Of a stretch of DNA of 32,675 nt, positions 1 to 9,779 are shown in pieces. The position numbers and the translations under genes are program-made. Source of the DNA: Podochytrium sp. JEL0797 (Eukaryota; Chytridiomycota; Chytridiomycetes; Chytridiales; Chytriomycetaceae); contig JADGJG010000191.1 of NCBI GenBank assembly GCA_027596195.1, positions 1 through 32,675 of the forward strand. The letters are read 5' to 3'. Position 1 is the stretch's first letter; every line of letters begins with the position of its first letter. Below the pieces are notes generated by a model. The model ran no database searches, was not told where the DNA came from, and was given only the letters and a program-made list of their open reading frames with translations.

Positions 1-8
1 GTTTGATC

Positions 9-14
9 AATAAA
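9..14 (+). terminator. Poly(A) signal AATAAA, probably of a gene left of the window
   Basis: A canonical AATAAA on the plus strand with no plus-strand gene before it in the window. It may end a gene whose body lies left of position 1. A hexamer alone is weak evidence. Confidence 0.3.
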
Positions 15-139
15 GCAGAGCCTTTTTTAGCATAATGAATTGTTTGTTTCTGTTTTTTTGGTTGTTTGATTGCTGTGTCCTGGTGTTGAAAGGCGTGACC
101 TTTTCGGCTCATACCCATCGCAAAAAGGTGCGCTCGTTA

Positions 140-145
140 TTTATT
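140..145 (-). terminator. Poly(A) signal of the minus-strand SH3 gene
   Basis: AATAAA on the minus strand, 19 nt past the TGA stop of the SH3 membrane protein. The distance is normal for a compact fungal 3' UTR. Confidence 0.5.
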
Positions 146-163
146 TGTCTCTCATGCATTTCG

Positions 164-1093
164 TCACGGGGTCTTCCCGTCCCGCAAACAAATCATCGGA
201 AACATTCCCCTCTTTCCCGTCCGCTCCACAAACCCGCGCGCCCATCCGTCATCAAACTCCTGTTCCACACGCACATATTCTCCAATCTCGAGGTTCAGTT
301 CGTCCCTCTGCACCGCCGTGTATCCGCACGTCACGCAGAATGCTTCGGGATCCGAATTGGACCGGAAAGTGGGTTTCGTCGACGCGCCGGACGCGCCGAC
401 GGAGGATGGAGTTTGGTTGGTTGGCAAGCTAGATTGTTGACGGAAAATGATGCCGCTGGGATCTGGGATCGGGGTGTAGTGCGAGCTTTTGCGTCGGTGG
501 TGCGAGGGCCGTGCGTCTGCAATGGAGGATGTTTGGGCTCGGCGGGCGCCACGGACCGTGCATCCGATCGTGACGACGAGAAGAACGAGAAAGCAGATAA
601 GGGCGACAATAAGGAAGATGAGTTGTGCGGTTCCGGTGCTGTCGGGGTTGGGAGCGGACGAGGATTGATTGGAAACAGGAGATGCGAATTGTGTGCCGTT
701 TATGGTGACTGGATCCGAGCTTACAGTGACGGATGAGAAGGTGGTAGTAGAATCTGTTGCGAATGCCGAGGAGACTGCTTTGGGTTGTGCTGAAGTTGCC
801 GCTGGATCCGTGGGATCCGTCAACAGTGTCCAACTGGAGAGAGCCAATTGTGATTCAGGAGCTGAGATCATGCCTGATGGAATGTCCGAGGAAACCACAG
901 ATGTTGTGTCGGTTGTGGCGGTGGGATCTGGTGAAGCGGACGTGTCGAGGACGGCGAAAGCTGTCAAACTCGAGTCTGTTGCGGTTCCCGCCGGTACTGG
1001 ATCCATCTGGTGGGTTGGTTCGTGCAAGAAGTCGAACCACGGCCGCGAGAGACCAGGGGTGGCTGCAAGGGCGAGCACGCCCATAGCACGCAT
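164..1093 (-). CDS. Single-pass membrane protein with cytoplasmic SH3 domain
   Basis: 309 aa from the ATG at 1093; one exon. A short hydrophobic N-terminus (MRAMGVLALAATPGLS) looks like a signal peptide. It is followed by about 135 Ser/Thr-rich residues with a few N-glycosylation sites, suiting an O-glycosylated ectodomain. A 23-residue membrane helix lies near residues 158-180, then a basic stop-transfer stretch (RGARRAQ), a disordered linker and a C-terminal SH3 domain (about 255-306) with DELNLEIGEYVRV, FDDGWARG and a GMFP core. The layout resembles fungal surface sensors of the Sho1/Fus1 type, but with one membrane pass. The likely role is to tether proline-motif partners at the plasma membrane; the ligand is unknown. 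It is divergent from a gene of the same design at 1269, with 175 bp between starts. Confidence 0.85.
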   Translation of the reverse strand: MRAMGVLALAATPGLSRPWFDFLHEPTHQMDPVPAGTATDSSLTAFAVLDTSASPDPTATTDTTSVVSSDIPSGMISAPESQLALSSWTLLTDPTDPAATSAQPKAVSSAFATDSTTTFSSVTVSSDPVTINGTQFASPVSNQSSSAPNPDSTGTAQLIFLIVALICFLVLLVVTIGCTVRGARRAQTSSIADARPSHHRRKSSHYTPIPDPSGIIFRQQSSLPTNQTPSSVGASGASTKPTFRSNSDPEAFCVTCGYTAVQRDELNLEIGEYVRVEQEFDDGWARGFVERTGKRGMFPMICLRDGKTP

Positions 1094-1268
1094 GATTTGC
1101 AACTGGCGTTTGAAATCTTTTTATCTTGGTAGTCAACGCACTGCGTGAGCTTAATTTTTATTCCCTTTTCTCTGAAATACCGTTCCTTTCTCTTGCGAAA
1201 AACGGCGGGTTTGAAAACGAACTTGAAAAGACGGCTGAACCCGATTCGAAATTCCTCACACCATTCGC
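1094..1268. promoter_or_regulatory. Shared divergent promoter of the two SH3 genes
   Basis: The 175 bp between the two start codons must hold both 5' UTRs and promoters. No TATA box or repeated operator stands out. Co-regulation is inferred from geometry only. Confidence 0.45.
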
Positions 1269-2474
1269 ATGGCCCAAAGCGACTGCGTCCCACTAGGCAC
1301 CTTGACCAGCACCTGTGCTCCACTGACAGCAAATGCGATGCTCAACATGACGGCCCTAAGTCAAGCTTATGGCCTTGGTTCCAACGCCACCCCCGCGGAT
1401 TGGGAAACGGCGCGAAATATACACGAATCCGCAGCCTTCGGATCGCCCCTCGGATGCACTGGAACTCCAACGATTCGGTACTACCGCACGCTTCTCTGTG
1501 CCGTCGATGTGCTCGAGAGATCCAGGGGGTGCAATCCGCCAGTCACCCAATCAAATCCCCCGCAAAGCATCTGCCAATCAACGTGCACTTCCTTTTCGGA
1601 AGCCGTCACAAGCTTGCTGAATGATGTGCAGACATGTCCTGGCGAGAATGCGAATCGATCCTTGGCAATTGCCCGCGGGGATTGGTGCACGAACCTGAGT
1701 TCGAGTTTTGCTGGTGTGACGTCATGTCTCACTGGAGTTGTATCTGACGCGAGTACATGCGGTTAGTGTATATATTTGATTTATTGCAACCGAGCTCTCA
1801 TATTTCGGCGCACAGGATATGCTGGAAACGATTCCTCGGCCCAACAATACTGCGCGACCAACAGCTTCGTTCCACCGTGCTGCGCGCTCATTCCAGTCCC
1901 CGAAAGTCCCCCTTCGAAAGGCGATGCCTCAGTAAATAATCCACAGCAGCAGAACGCGGGCCTTCCCGTCTCCAAAATCGTTGGACTGTTTGTATTCTGC
2001 CTGCTCTTTGTCATCTCGATCGTCATCTCGTACACCGTGATTCGACAACAACCCAAACGATCGCCCATAATTGGTCGAAGACCAAGTCAAGCCGGGCTTG
2101 TCTCCACGCGACGACCGAGCCAATCAACACGCCAACCGGAGACCCCTCCACCTTCATCAGCGGGTTGGAACGGATTCTTCTCCAACTTTCGACACGTGGC
2201 AAAGGGAAGCGGGTTCGAGATGGACACACTGGAATATACTGCAGTGCGAGTCACTCCTCCGCGTGGCGGGCCCAGCTCGCCCTCCAATCCCGCGGCGCTT
2301 AGAGTCGACGATACGTATACGACCGTTCTGGGATATGTGCCTCAGATGTCGGACGAGCTCGCATTGCGGCCTGGGGAAAAGGTTTACGTGTTGCAGACGT
2401 TTGATGATGGATGGGCGCGTGGGATACTTGTTGGGGGAGAAACGGGGCTATTTCCAATGAATTGCGTAAAGTAG
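1269..2474 (+). CDS. Cys-rich single-pass membrane protein with C-terminal SH3 domain
   Basis: Two exons, 1269-1761 and 1816-2474; the 54-bp intron starts GTTAGT and ends ACAG and restores one frame of 383 aa. The ectodomain has about 14 cysteines in short spaced motifs (CQSTC, PCC, WCTN) and several N-glycosylation sites, suggesting a disulfide-bonded extracellular module. A membrane helix lies near residues 219-240. A proline-rich cytoplasmic linker leads to an SH3 domain (about 325-383) with DELALRPGEKVYVL, FDDGWARG and GLFPMNCVK. The SH3 matches that of the divergent neighbour closely while the ectodomains differ, so the two probably share an intracellular partner but sense different things. 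Odd: no signal peptide is visible at this ATG, so a further 5' exon may be missing from this model. Confidence 0.82.
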
Positions 2475-2599
2475 TTTTGCGTTGCTGCTTTTTAATTTAT
2501 TTCTACATTTGTTATCATCGTGAATAGAATTTAATCAAATTTAGGAGAAGTCAAAAAAAAGTGCCAGTTAATCCAGAGGAAAGATTTACATTTCCAATA

Positions 2600-4270
2600 A
2601 TGGAGAAGAGGGGAGATCAGTTGCCGAACAGCACTTTGAATGACTCTCCGACCTCCGCAGCGCCCCGCGAGAGTGCTATCCGCAGACTTTCGACTACAAT
2701 CAGACTTGGCGTGCCCAAGAAAGACTTGAAAATTGCGATTTTCGCGTCGGACGCGGATGTCGCGGAAGAACAACAACCAGACAACGCAGGGCTTCCTCAA
2801 CCTCCACCTGAAATCTCTTCGATGATGTATTTTGGATTTATCATGAACATGATTCTTCCCATCGTTGTGTGCTGCTTGCTATTTTCCATCCCCATGCAAG
2901 ATTCGACACCCGATTGGAACTCGGGCCAGATTTCAAGCATATGTGTTATTCTGGAAGCGTGCTTAATTGTTTACATTCCACTGCCTCTTGTTTTGCTCAA
3001 TGTTCAGCACAAAATGGACGAATGGATTGCCACACCTGCCATGCTGATATCTATGGTCCTTTCATTTGTGATGCAATCAATTCTCACAATTGCAATACCT
3101 TACGCGCTCGGTGTATATCCAGTGCAGTTTTTGTTTTGGGGGTTCGGGCCCGTGACGTTTTCGTGTGGGTGTGTTGCAATGAGCTGGTTTTTCCTTCAGG
3201 AAATGAAAAGGCGAGGAGAAGTACCAGCGGGTGACTACAGCGATTTTGTCAACAGTCTTCGATGTGCCGCGATTCCAATCAGTCTCGCTGCCGCCTGTTA
3301 TCTCTTTTTATGCGGCCTGGTTCTCGTGAATTATTGCAAACAAGAGTTCATGCTGATTGTCGTATCAATCGCATTCCTCTGCATACGAGCAACGCTCTCT
3401 TCCCTCTGCTACTACGTCATCAAAGCGCCATTTGGAAAACATTCCGAGATATGGTTGGACATTTTCCTCAACACGACGAGTTTTGCGTGGTTTCGGTTCG
3501 CATTGCCCGAGATTAACAGCTACGTGACGTTCGTGTTGTACAGTCTTGCGGAGGTATCGTTACTGGTGTTGCATTCTCTGTGGATGTTTCCCGTTTTCGA
3601 AACGTGGATGTTGAGTGAACCTGACCCGAGGGTGCCGTATAAGTTGGGGGCGATGGTCATGAAAGTATATGGTTGTGCAAAGGTGCTGTTTCGTCGATGG
3701 TTAGGCAGGCGTTTGTCGAATCAAAAAGTTGGTCCTGAAGCGCCGAAAGCTGAATCCGAACTTGAATGTCAAGAAAACGATGCAACCCCGGCCACTGGCA
3801 CCGGGCCTCCTCGACTCTTTTCTTCCTTTGCTACAAGATCTCCTAAAATCGATCGCAACTGGCGCATTCTGGCGCGAAACCACACATTTTCAATCCTCTG
3901 GAGCAACCTCTGCGCAACCCTCATTTTCATTTGCTTCTACAGCCTTGTGATTTTTACACCCAACGGAAAGTTTATGGCTTTTTATACCACCGACCTATCG
4001 GTTTGGAAAACGAGTGTGATTGCTTCCGCCGTGTTTTTCCTGGTCCTCATTCTCGCCAACACGGTTCTTTTGTCACTGGCACACCTGGGAGACACTCGTG
4101 GGGATCGGACGCATGATATCCATGTGATGCAGCATGGTATTCTGTTGTTGTCAAAGCGAAAATACGTTTTTTTCGCGTGGGTTGTGCAAATGGTTGCCAT
4201 CGAGTTTGTGATAAGTTTGTTTTTGAAGCAGACGGGGACGCTTTATGATTATTATGGACCTCGAACATAA
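2600..4270 (+). CDS. Multi-pass membrane protein of unknown function
   Basis: 556 aa, one exon. The ATG at 2600 is the first in frame; the frame is open upstream without another ATG. An N-terminal hydrophilic region of about 80 residues is followed by six to eight helices between residues 85 and 360, a charged loop of about 80 residues (KRSS/Pro-rich), then three more helices, giving about ten or eleven in all. The stretches FIMNMILPIVVCCLL and FWGFGPVTFSCGCVAMSWFF are typical. I recognise no transporter signature, GPCR motif or catalytic residue. It could be a receptor-like or transport protein. It starts 125 bp after the SH3 gene on the same strand, and is convergent with the FERM gene. The stop codon overlaps its AATAAA. 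Confidence 0.75.
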   Translation: MEKRGDQLPNSTLNDSPTSAAPRESAIRRLSTTIRLGVPKKDLKIAIFASDADVAEEQQPDNAGLPQPPPEISSMMYFGFIMNMILPIVVCCLLFSIPMQDSTPDWNSGQISSICVILEACLIVYIPLPLVLLNVQHKMDEWIATPAMLISMVLSFVMQSILTIAIPYALGVYPVQFLFWGFGPVTFSCGCVAMSWFFLQEMKRRGEVPAGDYSDFVNSLRCAAIPISLAAACYLFLCGLVLVNYCKQEFMLIVVSIAFLCIRATLSSLCYYVIKAPFGKHSEIWLDIFLNTTSFAWFRFALPEINSYVTFVLYSLAEVSLLVLHSLWMFPVFETWMLSEPDPRVPYKLGAMVMKVYGCAKVLFRRWLGRRLSNQKVGPEAPKAESELECQENDATPATGTGPPRLFSSFATRSPKIDRNWRILARNHTFSILWSNLCATLIFICFYSLVIFTPNGKFMAFYTTDLSVWKTSVIASAVFFLVLILANTVLLSLAHLGDTRGDRTHDIHVMQHGILLLSKRKYVFFAWVVQMVAIEFVISLFLKQTGTLYDYYGPRT

Positions 4271-4274
4271 TAAA
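4269..4274 (+). terminator. Poly(A) signal overlapping the stop codon
   Basis: AATAAA begins inside the TAA stop of the multi-pass protein. Together with the minus-strand signal at 4383-4388 it leaves only about 110 bp between two convergent transcripts. Confidence 0.5.
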
Positions 4275-4382
4275 GTGAATTTATTGATTTTTTGTTTGTG
4301 GAAAACTTTGAGTTGGGGGTGGGGATGCGATTTGGTTACTTCTATACCGAATTAATTGCACCACGCAGTTTTACCGTTATTA

Positions 4383-4388
4383 TTTATT
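4383..4388 (-). terminator. Poly(A) signal of the FERM gene
   Basis: Minus-strand AATAAA, 21 nt beyond the FERM gene's stop codon, in a short AT-rich stretch. Confidence 0.5.
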
Positions 4389-4408
4389 AATGCCGCGAGC
4401 GATTATAA

Positions 4409-6333
4409 TCAATCAAATCCAGTCAAATCAGATTTCGACCTTTTCAAAGCAACAACGTGTGTATTTCCATGTACAGATGGGGCGTTAGACATTGACGACG
4501 TTCTCGAACGTTCGCCCGTTTTGAAGCTTGAGAGTGGAGTTCCGCTTCGCGCACGACTCCTTCTTGGGGTATGGAGCATTCCAATCCTCTGATCCGCCTC
4601 ATTAAACACTTCTTGATATGTTGGATTCCGAATCGAATTTGTGGCGGATTCTTCAGGTTGGAAGACGAGCGGAATGAAGGGGTTCGGTGGGTCCAAAAGT
4701 GCGTCGATATCGGGGATTCTGACTGTCGAGGTTTCCGCTAATTCCTTTCCACAATTTTGTGAAGAATCTGGATGCGTTTGCTGATGTTCCTCCAAAAACA
4801 GATCATCCAACTCCGTCGTGGTAGTTTCTGCTCCCACAGATACCTGGATTTCTTGACAGGTTTTGACACCCGACGGAGCCACTTGCAAAGTCTCTTCACT
4901 TCCCACAACCTCTTCATTCTTCCCCTCTTTCTCCTCCAGAGCATGCGTACTTCGGAGCAACACGCTCGAAGCTGGATGTAGCCTCATAATGGCTGCCAAA
5001 TCATCTACTGGCTGCCACAACGAATTCTGGCTCACGGCACCCTTCACGATACCCTTTCGAAACAAGTGAGAGATTCGAGCGGCCAGGTTATGAATCAATT
5101 CGGCCTGTGGGGTGATCAAGGCGAACGAGTTTCGAGTCGAAAACGCGTCGTACATGACGAATCGATCGGAGGAGTGGATCCATTTGAGCTTGGACCAGGT
5201 TTCAACGAAATGATATTTCGACTGAGGTTTGGTGTGTATGAGACAAATATTTTGGCTGAAAAACAAAGGAACACTCAACGTTTCGGTCGCGTTCAAACAC
5301 AACGATCCCATCCGGTCCAACACCAATCATCCATTTCTGCTGCCGAAATTCAAAGAATCCACCGGGTGGTTGGTCTCGCGTGACTGGAAAGAAAGAGCAT
5401 CCATAGCATCGCCATTGTCGAACATAATCGAGAAAACACACTTGCGCGCGTTTCGTCGAAACATCCTTCAATCGCTCGTGCTCTTTCCGAATGTGTTTCT
5501 CCCATGACCATATGGATTTTTGTTTTACAATGCGCGAGCTCAGGATGGATTTCATCAAGGAGGGGGATTTGCTTGCATGAAACAAAGTCAGAATCGAATT
5601 TTCCCGATTCGCATCACTCACAAAATATATCCCGGCGGACACCTCATGGCGTCACAATTCCCAATCGAAGCTTGAAGCTGCAACGCCGCGAGATTGATTG
5701 CATCCTTGACGGAACAAGGATACCGTCCCGTCACAATATTTCGTTTGGCTTCCCCAAACAGCATTTTGAGCGCGATCGTGTCCTTGAGGGTAATCTCTCG
5801 TTCGACTTTCTTGCATAGACTCGCTTCTCGTCTGAAAATCAACCAGTAGCGGTTGAACATGTGGTCGGGATCAACGGCTTGCGGGAAATGGGTGTATTTG
5901 ACGACGAGGTCGTGCCAATCTTCAATCACTTTGAGCAGGTTGGCACGCGGCCGGATTTGAATCTCTTTGGTTGAAGCAAAGAACGGGGTCAGATGTTATA
6001 ACTGTCCATCAAAGGGCAAAGAGAAAACCAACCCAGATCCTTTCCAACAATCCAGAGCGCAAAAATAGGAGCAGCCTCTTCTGAAATGGCCTGTCTCTCC
6101 ACAATGCTCCTACACACGTCTTCCGCTTTGACCTCCCCCGCTGGAAATCGCTGATGAAAGTCGAGGAATGTGTCTCCAAGCAACAGTCGCACGCGAACTG
6201 ACACGCATGACAAGACGTTCGTGAAAGGGTCAAAGTGTTGTTGGACGGAAGGCGCCCAGAGTGTTGAATTGGCAGAGATGCTTTGATGGGGTGGGCACTT
6301 TTGAGGAAGGGCTGCAGATTGGATGTGAAACAT
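4409..6333 (-). CDS. FERM-domain protein with a long disordered tail
   Basis: Four exons on the minus strand: 6333-6033, 5964-5622, 5571-5280 and 5221-4409, giving 582 aa. Introns are 68, 50 and 58 bp; the second has a consensus GTGAGT donor, the third starts GTTGAG and ends CTCAG. The spliced product reads through all three FERM lobes: F1 (about 35-115; VRVRLLLGDTF, ALWIVGKDLEIQIRP), F2 (about 120-255; IALKMLFGEAKRNI, YPCSVKDAINLAALQLQ) and a PTB-like F3 (about 262-365; MIGVGPDGIVVFERDRN, then WSKLKWIHS). The pattern is closer to KRIT1/FRMD8-type FERM than to ezrin or talin. The last 220 residues are acidic and Ser/Thr-rich and end with basic phosphosite-like segments. It probably links a membrane protein tail to cortex or signalling. 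The small membrane protein just upstream ends 29 bp before this start. Confidence 0.8.
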
Positions 6334-6362
6334 GCTATTTTTGGTGACAATTTCTATATTTT

Positions 6363-7077
6363 TCAAGCTTCCACTAGAGTGTCGCTCACAACAGATTCAA
6401 AAGAAGTATGACTTTTCCAAGAGCTGCGAAGGGCAGGAGTGTGAATGGAAGTGTCGAATTCAATGCTTCGCCTCTTCTTGGCTTCCTTTTCGTAGTGCTG
6501 AGCATAACTCGACGCGAGGCCCTTCATGAAGTGTTTGGCTTCGGAATCCGCGCTGGAAACAGAAATGCGACGCCTATCAACAGGTCAGACACTTCCCAAA
6601 CGAAAGATAACACAGAGAAGCAAAACTCACTTCAAAGATTCCGAGAAGGACGTGTCCTGCGAAGAGCAGTCACTTGGAGGCAGATCATACTCGAACGATT
6701 CGCTATCCAACGAAATACTCCTTGATTCCCTCGTGGCAGCATACGCACTGTTTCTAAAGTAATCTTCCGGCTCGTTGTTGGTATAAAGCGAGAGAGTGAG
6801 CTTGGGCTTTTCGATCGGTGCCTGTCGCGTCACATCACATCAGTCGTTTTGCGACAGCAACAAACAAACTACGAACCACGTTGATCTCATAGGAGACATC
6901 TGTCAACTTGGGCACGTACTTCATTTGCGGAACAGCAACTGCTTGTATGTTCTGCTCGAGATCCAGCTCGGGGGTCATAACGCGGTTGCGAACGACAAAC
7001 AGGAGAGACGAGAGAATCACGCAACAGGTCAGCGCCCCGAAACTCATGATTAAGAGGGTAGTGGTTGTTGCATCCAT
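6363..7077 (-). CDS. Small single-pass membrane protein, three exons
   Basis: Exons 7077-6877, 6821-6631 and 6552-6363 give 193 aa. Intron 1 (55 bp) starts GTTCGT and ends ACAG; a donor 3 nt earlier also keeps frame. Intron 2 (78 bp) has a GTGAGT donor and CCAG acceptor. The N-terminus MDATTTT is followed at once by a membrane helix (about 8-29, LLIMSFGALTCCVILSSLLF) and a basic RNR, which predicts N-out, C-in topology. The cytoplasmic part of about 160 residues has an acidic Ser-rich stretch, aromatic Tyr sites (SLYTNNEPEDYF) and a basic helical segment (YEKEAKKRR). No family recognised. It sits directly upstream of the FERM gene on the same strand, so it could be a membrane partner of that protein; this is a guess from position. 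Confidence 0.7.
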
Positions 7078-7198
7078 TTGTTGTTTGAGAGAGAGTTTTT
7101 GGTAAAGAGGATGTGGCAGGTGGCTGCGCAGGTTTTTATTCTCCCGTTGTCGCGTCAACGAATTGCGACGCGATGTTTGAAATTGAGAAATCTTCCTG

Positions 7199-7707
7199 TT
7201 AGCTATCCTCAATCAAATTGGCGTAGAACAGGCTTCGGAGGAGTTCTTCGTTCAGGGCCAACAATGAATCAGCAGTTGCGGTTGCCTAGTGTCGGATAAA
7301 ATCGCGAGCCTCAGTGAACGCATTCAGAACCCCACCCCCAAACTCGTTTCGCCCAAATCACTCACAGTTCGATTGATCAACGATTCGATAGTTTCGCTCA
7401 GTGGTGTGCTCGTCGGGTTCGAAGTTGCGTTGGCACTTGCCCCGTTACTGTTGCAGCCGAATTCAGACTGGGATGCACCACAGGGGGAGCTCGATGATGT
7501 GAATGCGAATGGAGTATTCGAGGACAGAGTGGCAGCAGCCAAGGGAGCCGCGGTTGATGCCAGAATCTGGCTGGCCAGCAGCGGGGTCCAGTGCGAGAGA
7601 TTGAGGTGGATGGCCTGCATGCAACTCCGATTCATGTTGATGCCTGCATTCGACTTGCATTTGGCAGCCAGTCCAGCTGCTGTTCGGATCCGGAATGTGC
7701 TGCTCAT
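7199..7707 (-). CDS. Hypothetical small protein, two exons
   Basis: Proposed exons 7707-7336 and 7285-7199, 152 aa, with a 50-bp intron (GTGGGG to CACTAG). The join extends a frame that would otherwise stop at 7324 by 28 residues ending NLIEDS. The product has five cysteines, Asn/Ser-rich low complexity and four potential N-glycosylation sites; no clear signal peptide is seen from the ATG at 7707, though the frame is open further upstream and an earlier in-frame ATG gives a hydrophobic start. The family is not recognised. The plus strand is also open here, so this could be a shadow; the spliced acceptor and the sensible C-terminus favour the minus strand. Confidence 0.42.
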
Positions 7708-7786
7708 TATGTGTTTGCTTTTTTTTCTTCGAGGCTTGCGAGCACGTCTCCAGACAAACCCGACAAACAAAAAACACCACAACCCC
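7708..7786. promoter_or_regulatory. Very short divergent intergenic region
   Basis: Only 79 bp separate the proposed start of the small minus gene from the metalloprotease start. If both genes are real, this holds both promoters. It contains A- and T-runs but no motif that I can name. Confidence 0.3.
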
Positions 7787-9300
7787 ATGATCATTTCCAC
7801 ATGTCTCTGCCTTGCACTTCTCGACCTAATATCGCCCTCCAGTGCAGCTCCATCTCCTCCACGAACGCGACGGAAACCCACATACCCCAAAACGCGTCAG
7901 AACCTGATCCGATCCTCCTCCTTCCTCATCACAGACAACGCTCCCACCTCCCTCCACAACCCAATCTACTCCACCTCCCAACCCCCGAATCCCACGCGTC
8001 GAGACGCCCCATTCACACCCGTCTCCTTCACAATCCAAAACATCCACATCTCGTTCACTTGCCAACTCCCTTTCCAACCCACAAACCAAGACCTCCAACA
8101 AACCCGCGACTCAATCTGCACCCTCGTCCAAACAGGTCTCGCGAACGCCGCCGCGCGCGTGCAAGAATCCATCGTATTAGAAACGCGCGTGCAGCTGTCC
8201 ATGTCATTCGGAAGCTCGTGTTTAAGCAACGCAAAGGCGGGTGAGGATGTGGAGACGTGTAAGTGGAACAAGATTTTGGGTGCAGCCGCGCCGAATGGGT
8301 GGCATGATTTGGACAAGGTGGCGGCAACCGCGGTGGGATTGGATGCCGATTACTTGTACCCGAGTGCGTTGGTGAAGCAGTATTCTCCCGATTGGAATGT
8401 GGGTGTGGATGATATCGGCGCTGGATTCAATTCGGACGCGCCTTGGTTCGTCCGATTTTTTTTGGCTAGCGGAAAATGAAACTCACACACGCACACACAC
8501 AAAAACGCAGGTGGTTTCCCTCTCTAGACAACCCAACCGGAGAAGGCAGCGGAACCGGCGGCGCAACCGGCCCAACGCTCCCACGCACAAGGACGCGTGA
8601 ATTTGGAAAGGGCATATTCCCTTCCACCAACCCCGACACCCGCATCGACGACACCACAACAGATCCCACGGACAAAATCTACGACTTTGAACAAACCGCC
8701 GTCCACGAAATCATGCACGGACTCGGATTCGTTTCAGGGTGGGGTCCAAACCTCAACGGGGGGTTCCTCCCAGGAGGACCAATCGTGTCCGATAACGGCA
8801 CTTCAGTTATACTTGGAAAATCACACATTTTTGACAAGAACCTCGCACACGCATCCACTGGAATCTGGATGCGAGACTACGCGACCGCCATGCGGCAAGA
8901 AGCCACACAACTCAGCCACACCCTCACTCCCGGGTCCGATTTCTTGAACGAATGGACCACCGCATTCACGTCTTCGAAATCGTTTCAACTGTCACAAACC
9001 CTGTTTTCGGCCGTCGCAACGACCCCGATGCAACTGATTCTCTGGTTCCACGATTCCAAGGCAGACCCGCGATACGTGATTCTCTACACCCCACGCGCAT
9101 TCACGGGCGGGAGCAGTTTAAGCCACGTTGATGCGAGTGTGTATGGAGGCTCGAGCGAGTACCTCATGCGTCCGTTTTGCACGAGTGGCACGGGGGTCGA
9201 CGCGTACACGCCCGCGCATTCAAAGTTGGGGATATTGGGGGAAGCTGTGGTTGGAGTCATGGCTGAAATGGGATATGCAACTGTACGAGAAAACGCGTAA
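7787..9300 (+). CDS. Secreted zinc metalloprotease-like protein (HEIMH motif)
   Basis: Two exons, 7787-8445 and 8511-9300; the 65-bp intron begins GTTCGT and ends CGCAG after a CA-rich stretch. The product has 482 aa. The ATG at 7787 begins a clear signal peptide (MIISTCLCLALLDLISPSSA). The zinc motif HEIMHGLGF lies at about residues 285-293, with the two His ligands and the Glu base intact. A methionine-turn-like GVMAEMGY lies near the C-terminus, as in metzincins. In classical metzincins the third ligand is His or Asp at the eleventh position of HExxHxxGxxH/D; here it is Ser, and SGW follows, so the third ligand is not obvious. It is probably an extracellular protease of a saprotrophic or parasitic fungus; substrate unknown. 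Confidence 0.78.
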
Positions 9301-9779
9301 ATGGCGGCCCCAGTGTGTCTATCAAAAAAATTCAAAAAAGGCACTTCATTCACTTAAAAAACAAAACAAAACAATGCAAGAATGGGAAATACTTGTTGCT
9401 TTCCGAAAGTTCTTCCCGAGGAATGTAAAAAATATCGCGAGCTGAAGAGAGAGCGCAAAGTTGTTTCGACGGACAGAGGTTCCCAAGAGGTTGACGAGAA
9501 AAGCGATCCACCCCGAGAGCCCCCCAGCGCCAAAAACCAACAATAGCACCCATAAAACCCTCCCACGACGGCTTCCCCACAAAGAAGAACCACAGAGAGC
9601 ACATAATAACCCCCAATCCCGCCAAAGCAAATAATAAAGAGATAAAAACAACGCAACAAAAAAAGGGGGTAAAAATTGAAGAGGGGGGGAGAGGGAAAAG
9701 AAAGAATCCATCCAAGCAGCCAAAACAAGAAACAGGAAAAAAATCCCCCATTCCACGACAAGCCGCCATAAAGAGCGCG
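9301..9779. other. Convergent 3' region, strongly purine-skewed
   Basis: 479 bp between the ends of the metalloprotease and the cyclin genes. The plus strand is rich in A and G runs, so the minus strand is U/C-rich and lacks stops in all frames over long stretches. I see no conserved protein in those frames and treat it as 3' UTR sequence. A plus-strand AATAAA is present near 9632. Confidence 0.5.

Noticed and set aside
5202..5326. Apparent frameshift in the FERM gene between two overlapping minus frames
   Set aside because: A 58-bp GT-AG intron (5222-5279) joins the frames in phase and yields the expected F3 strand order, so no lesion is needed.
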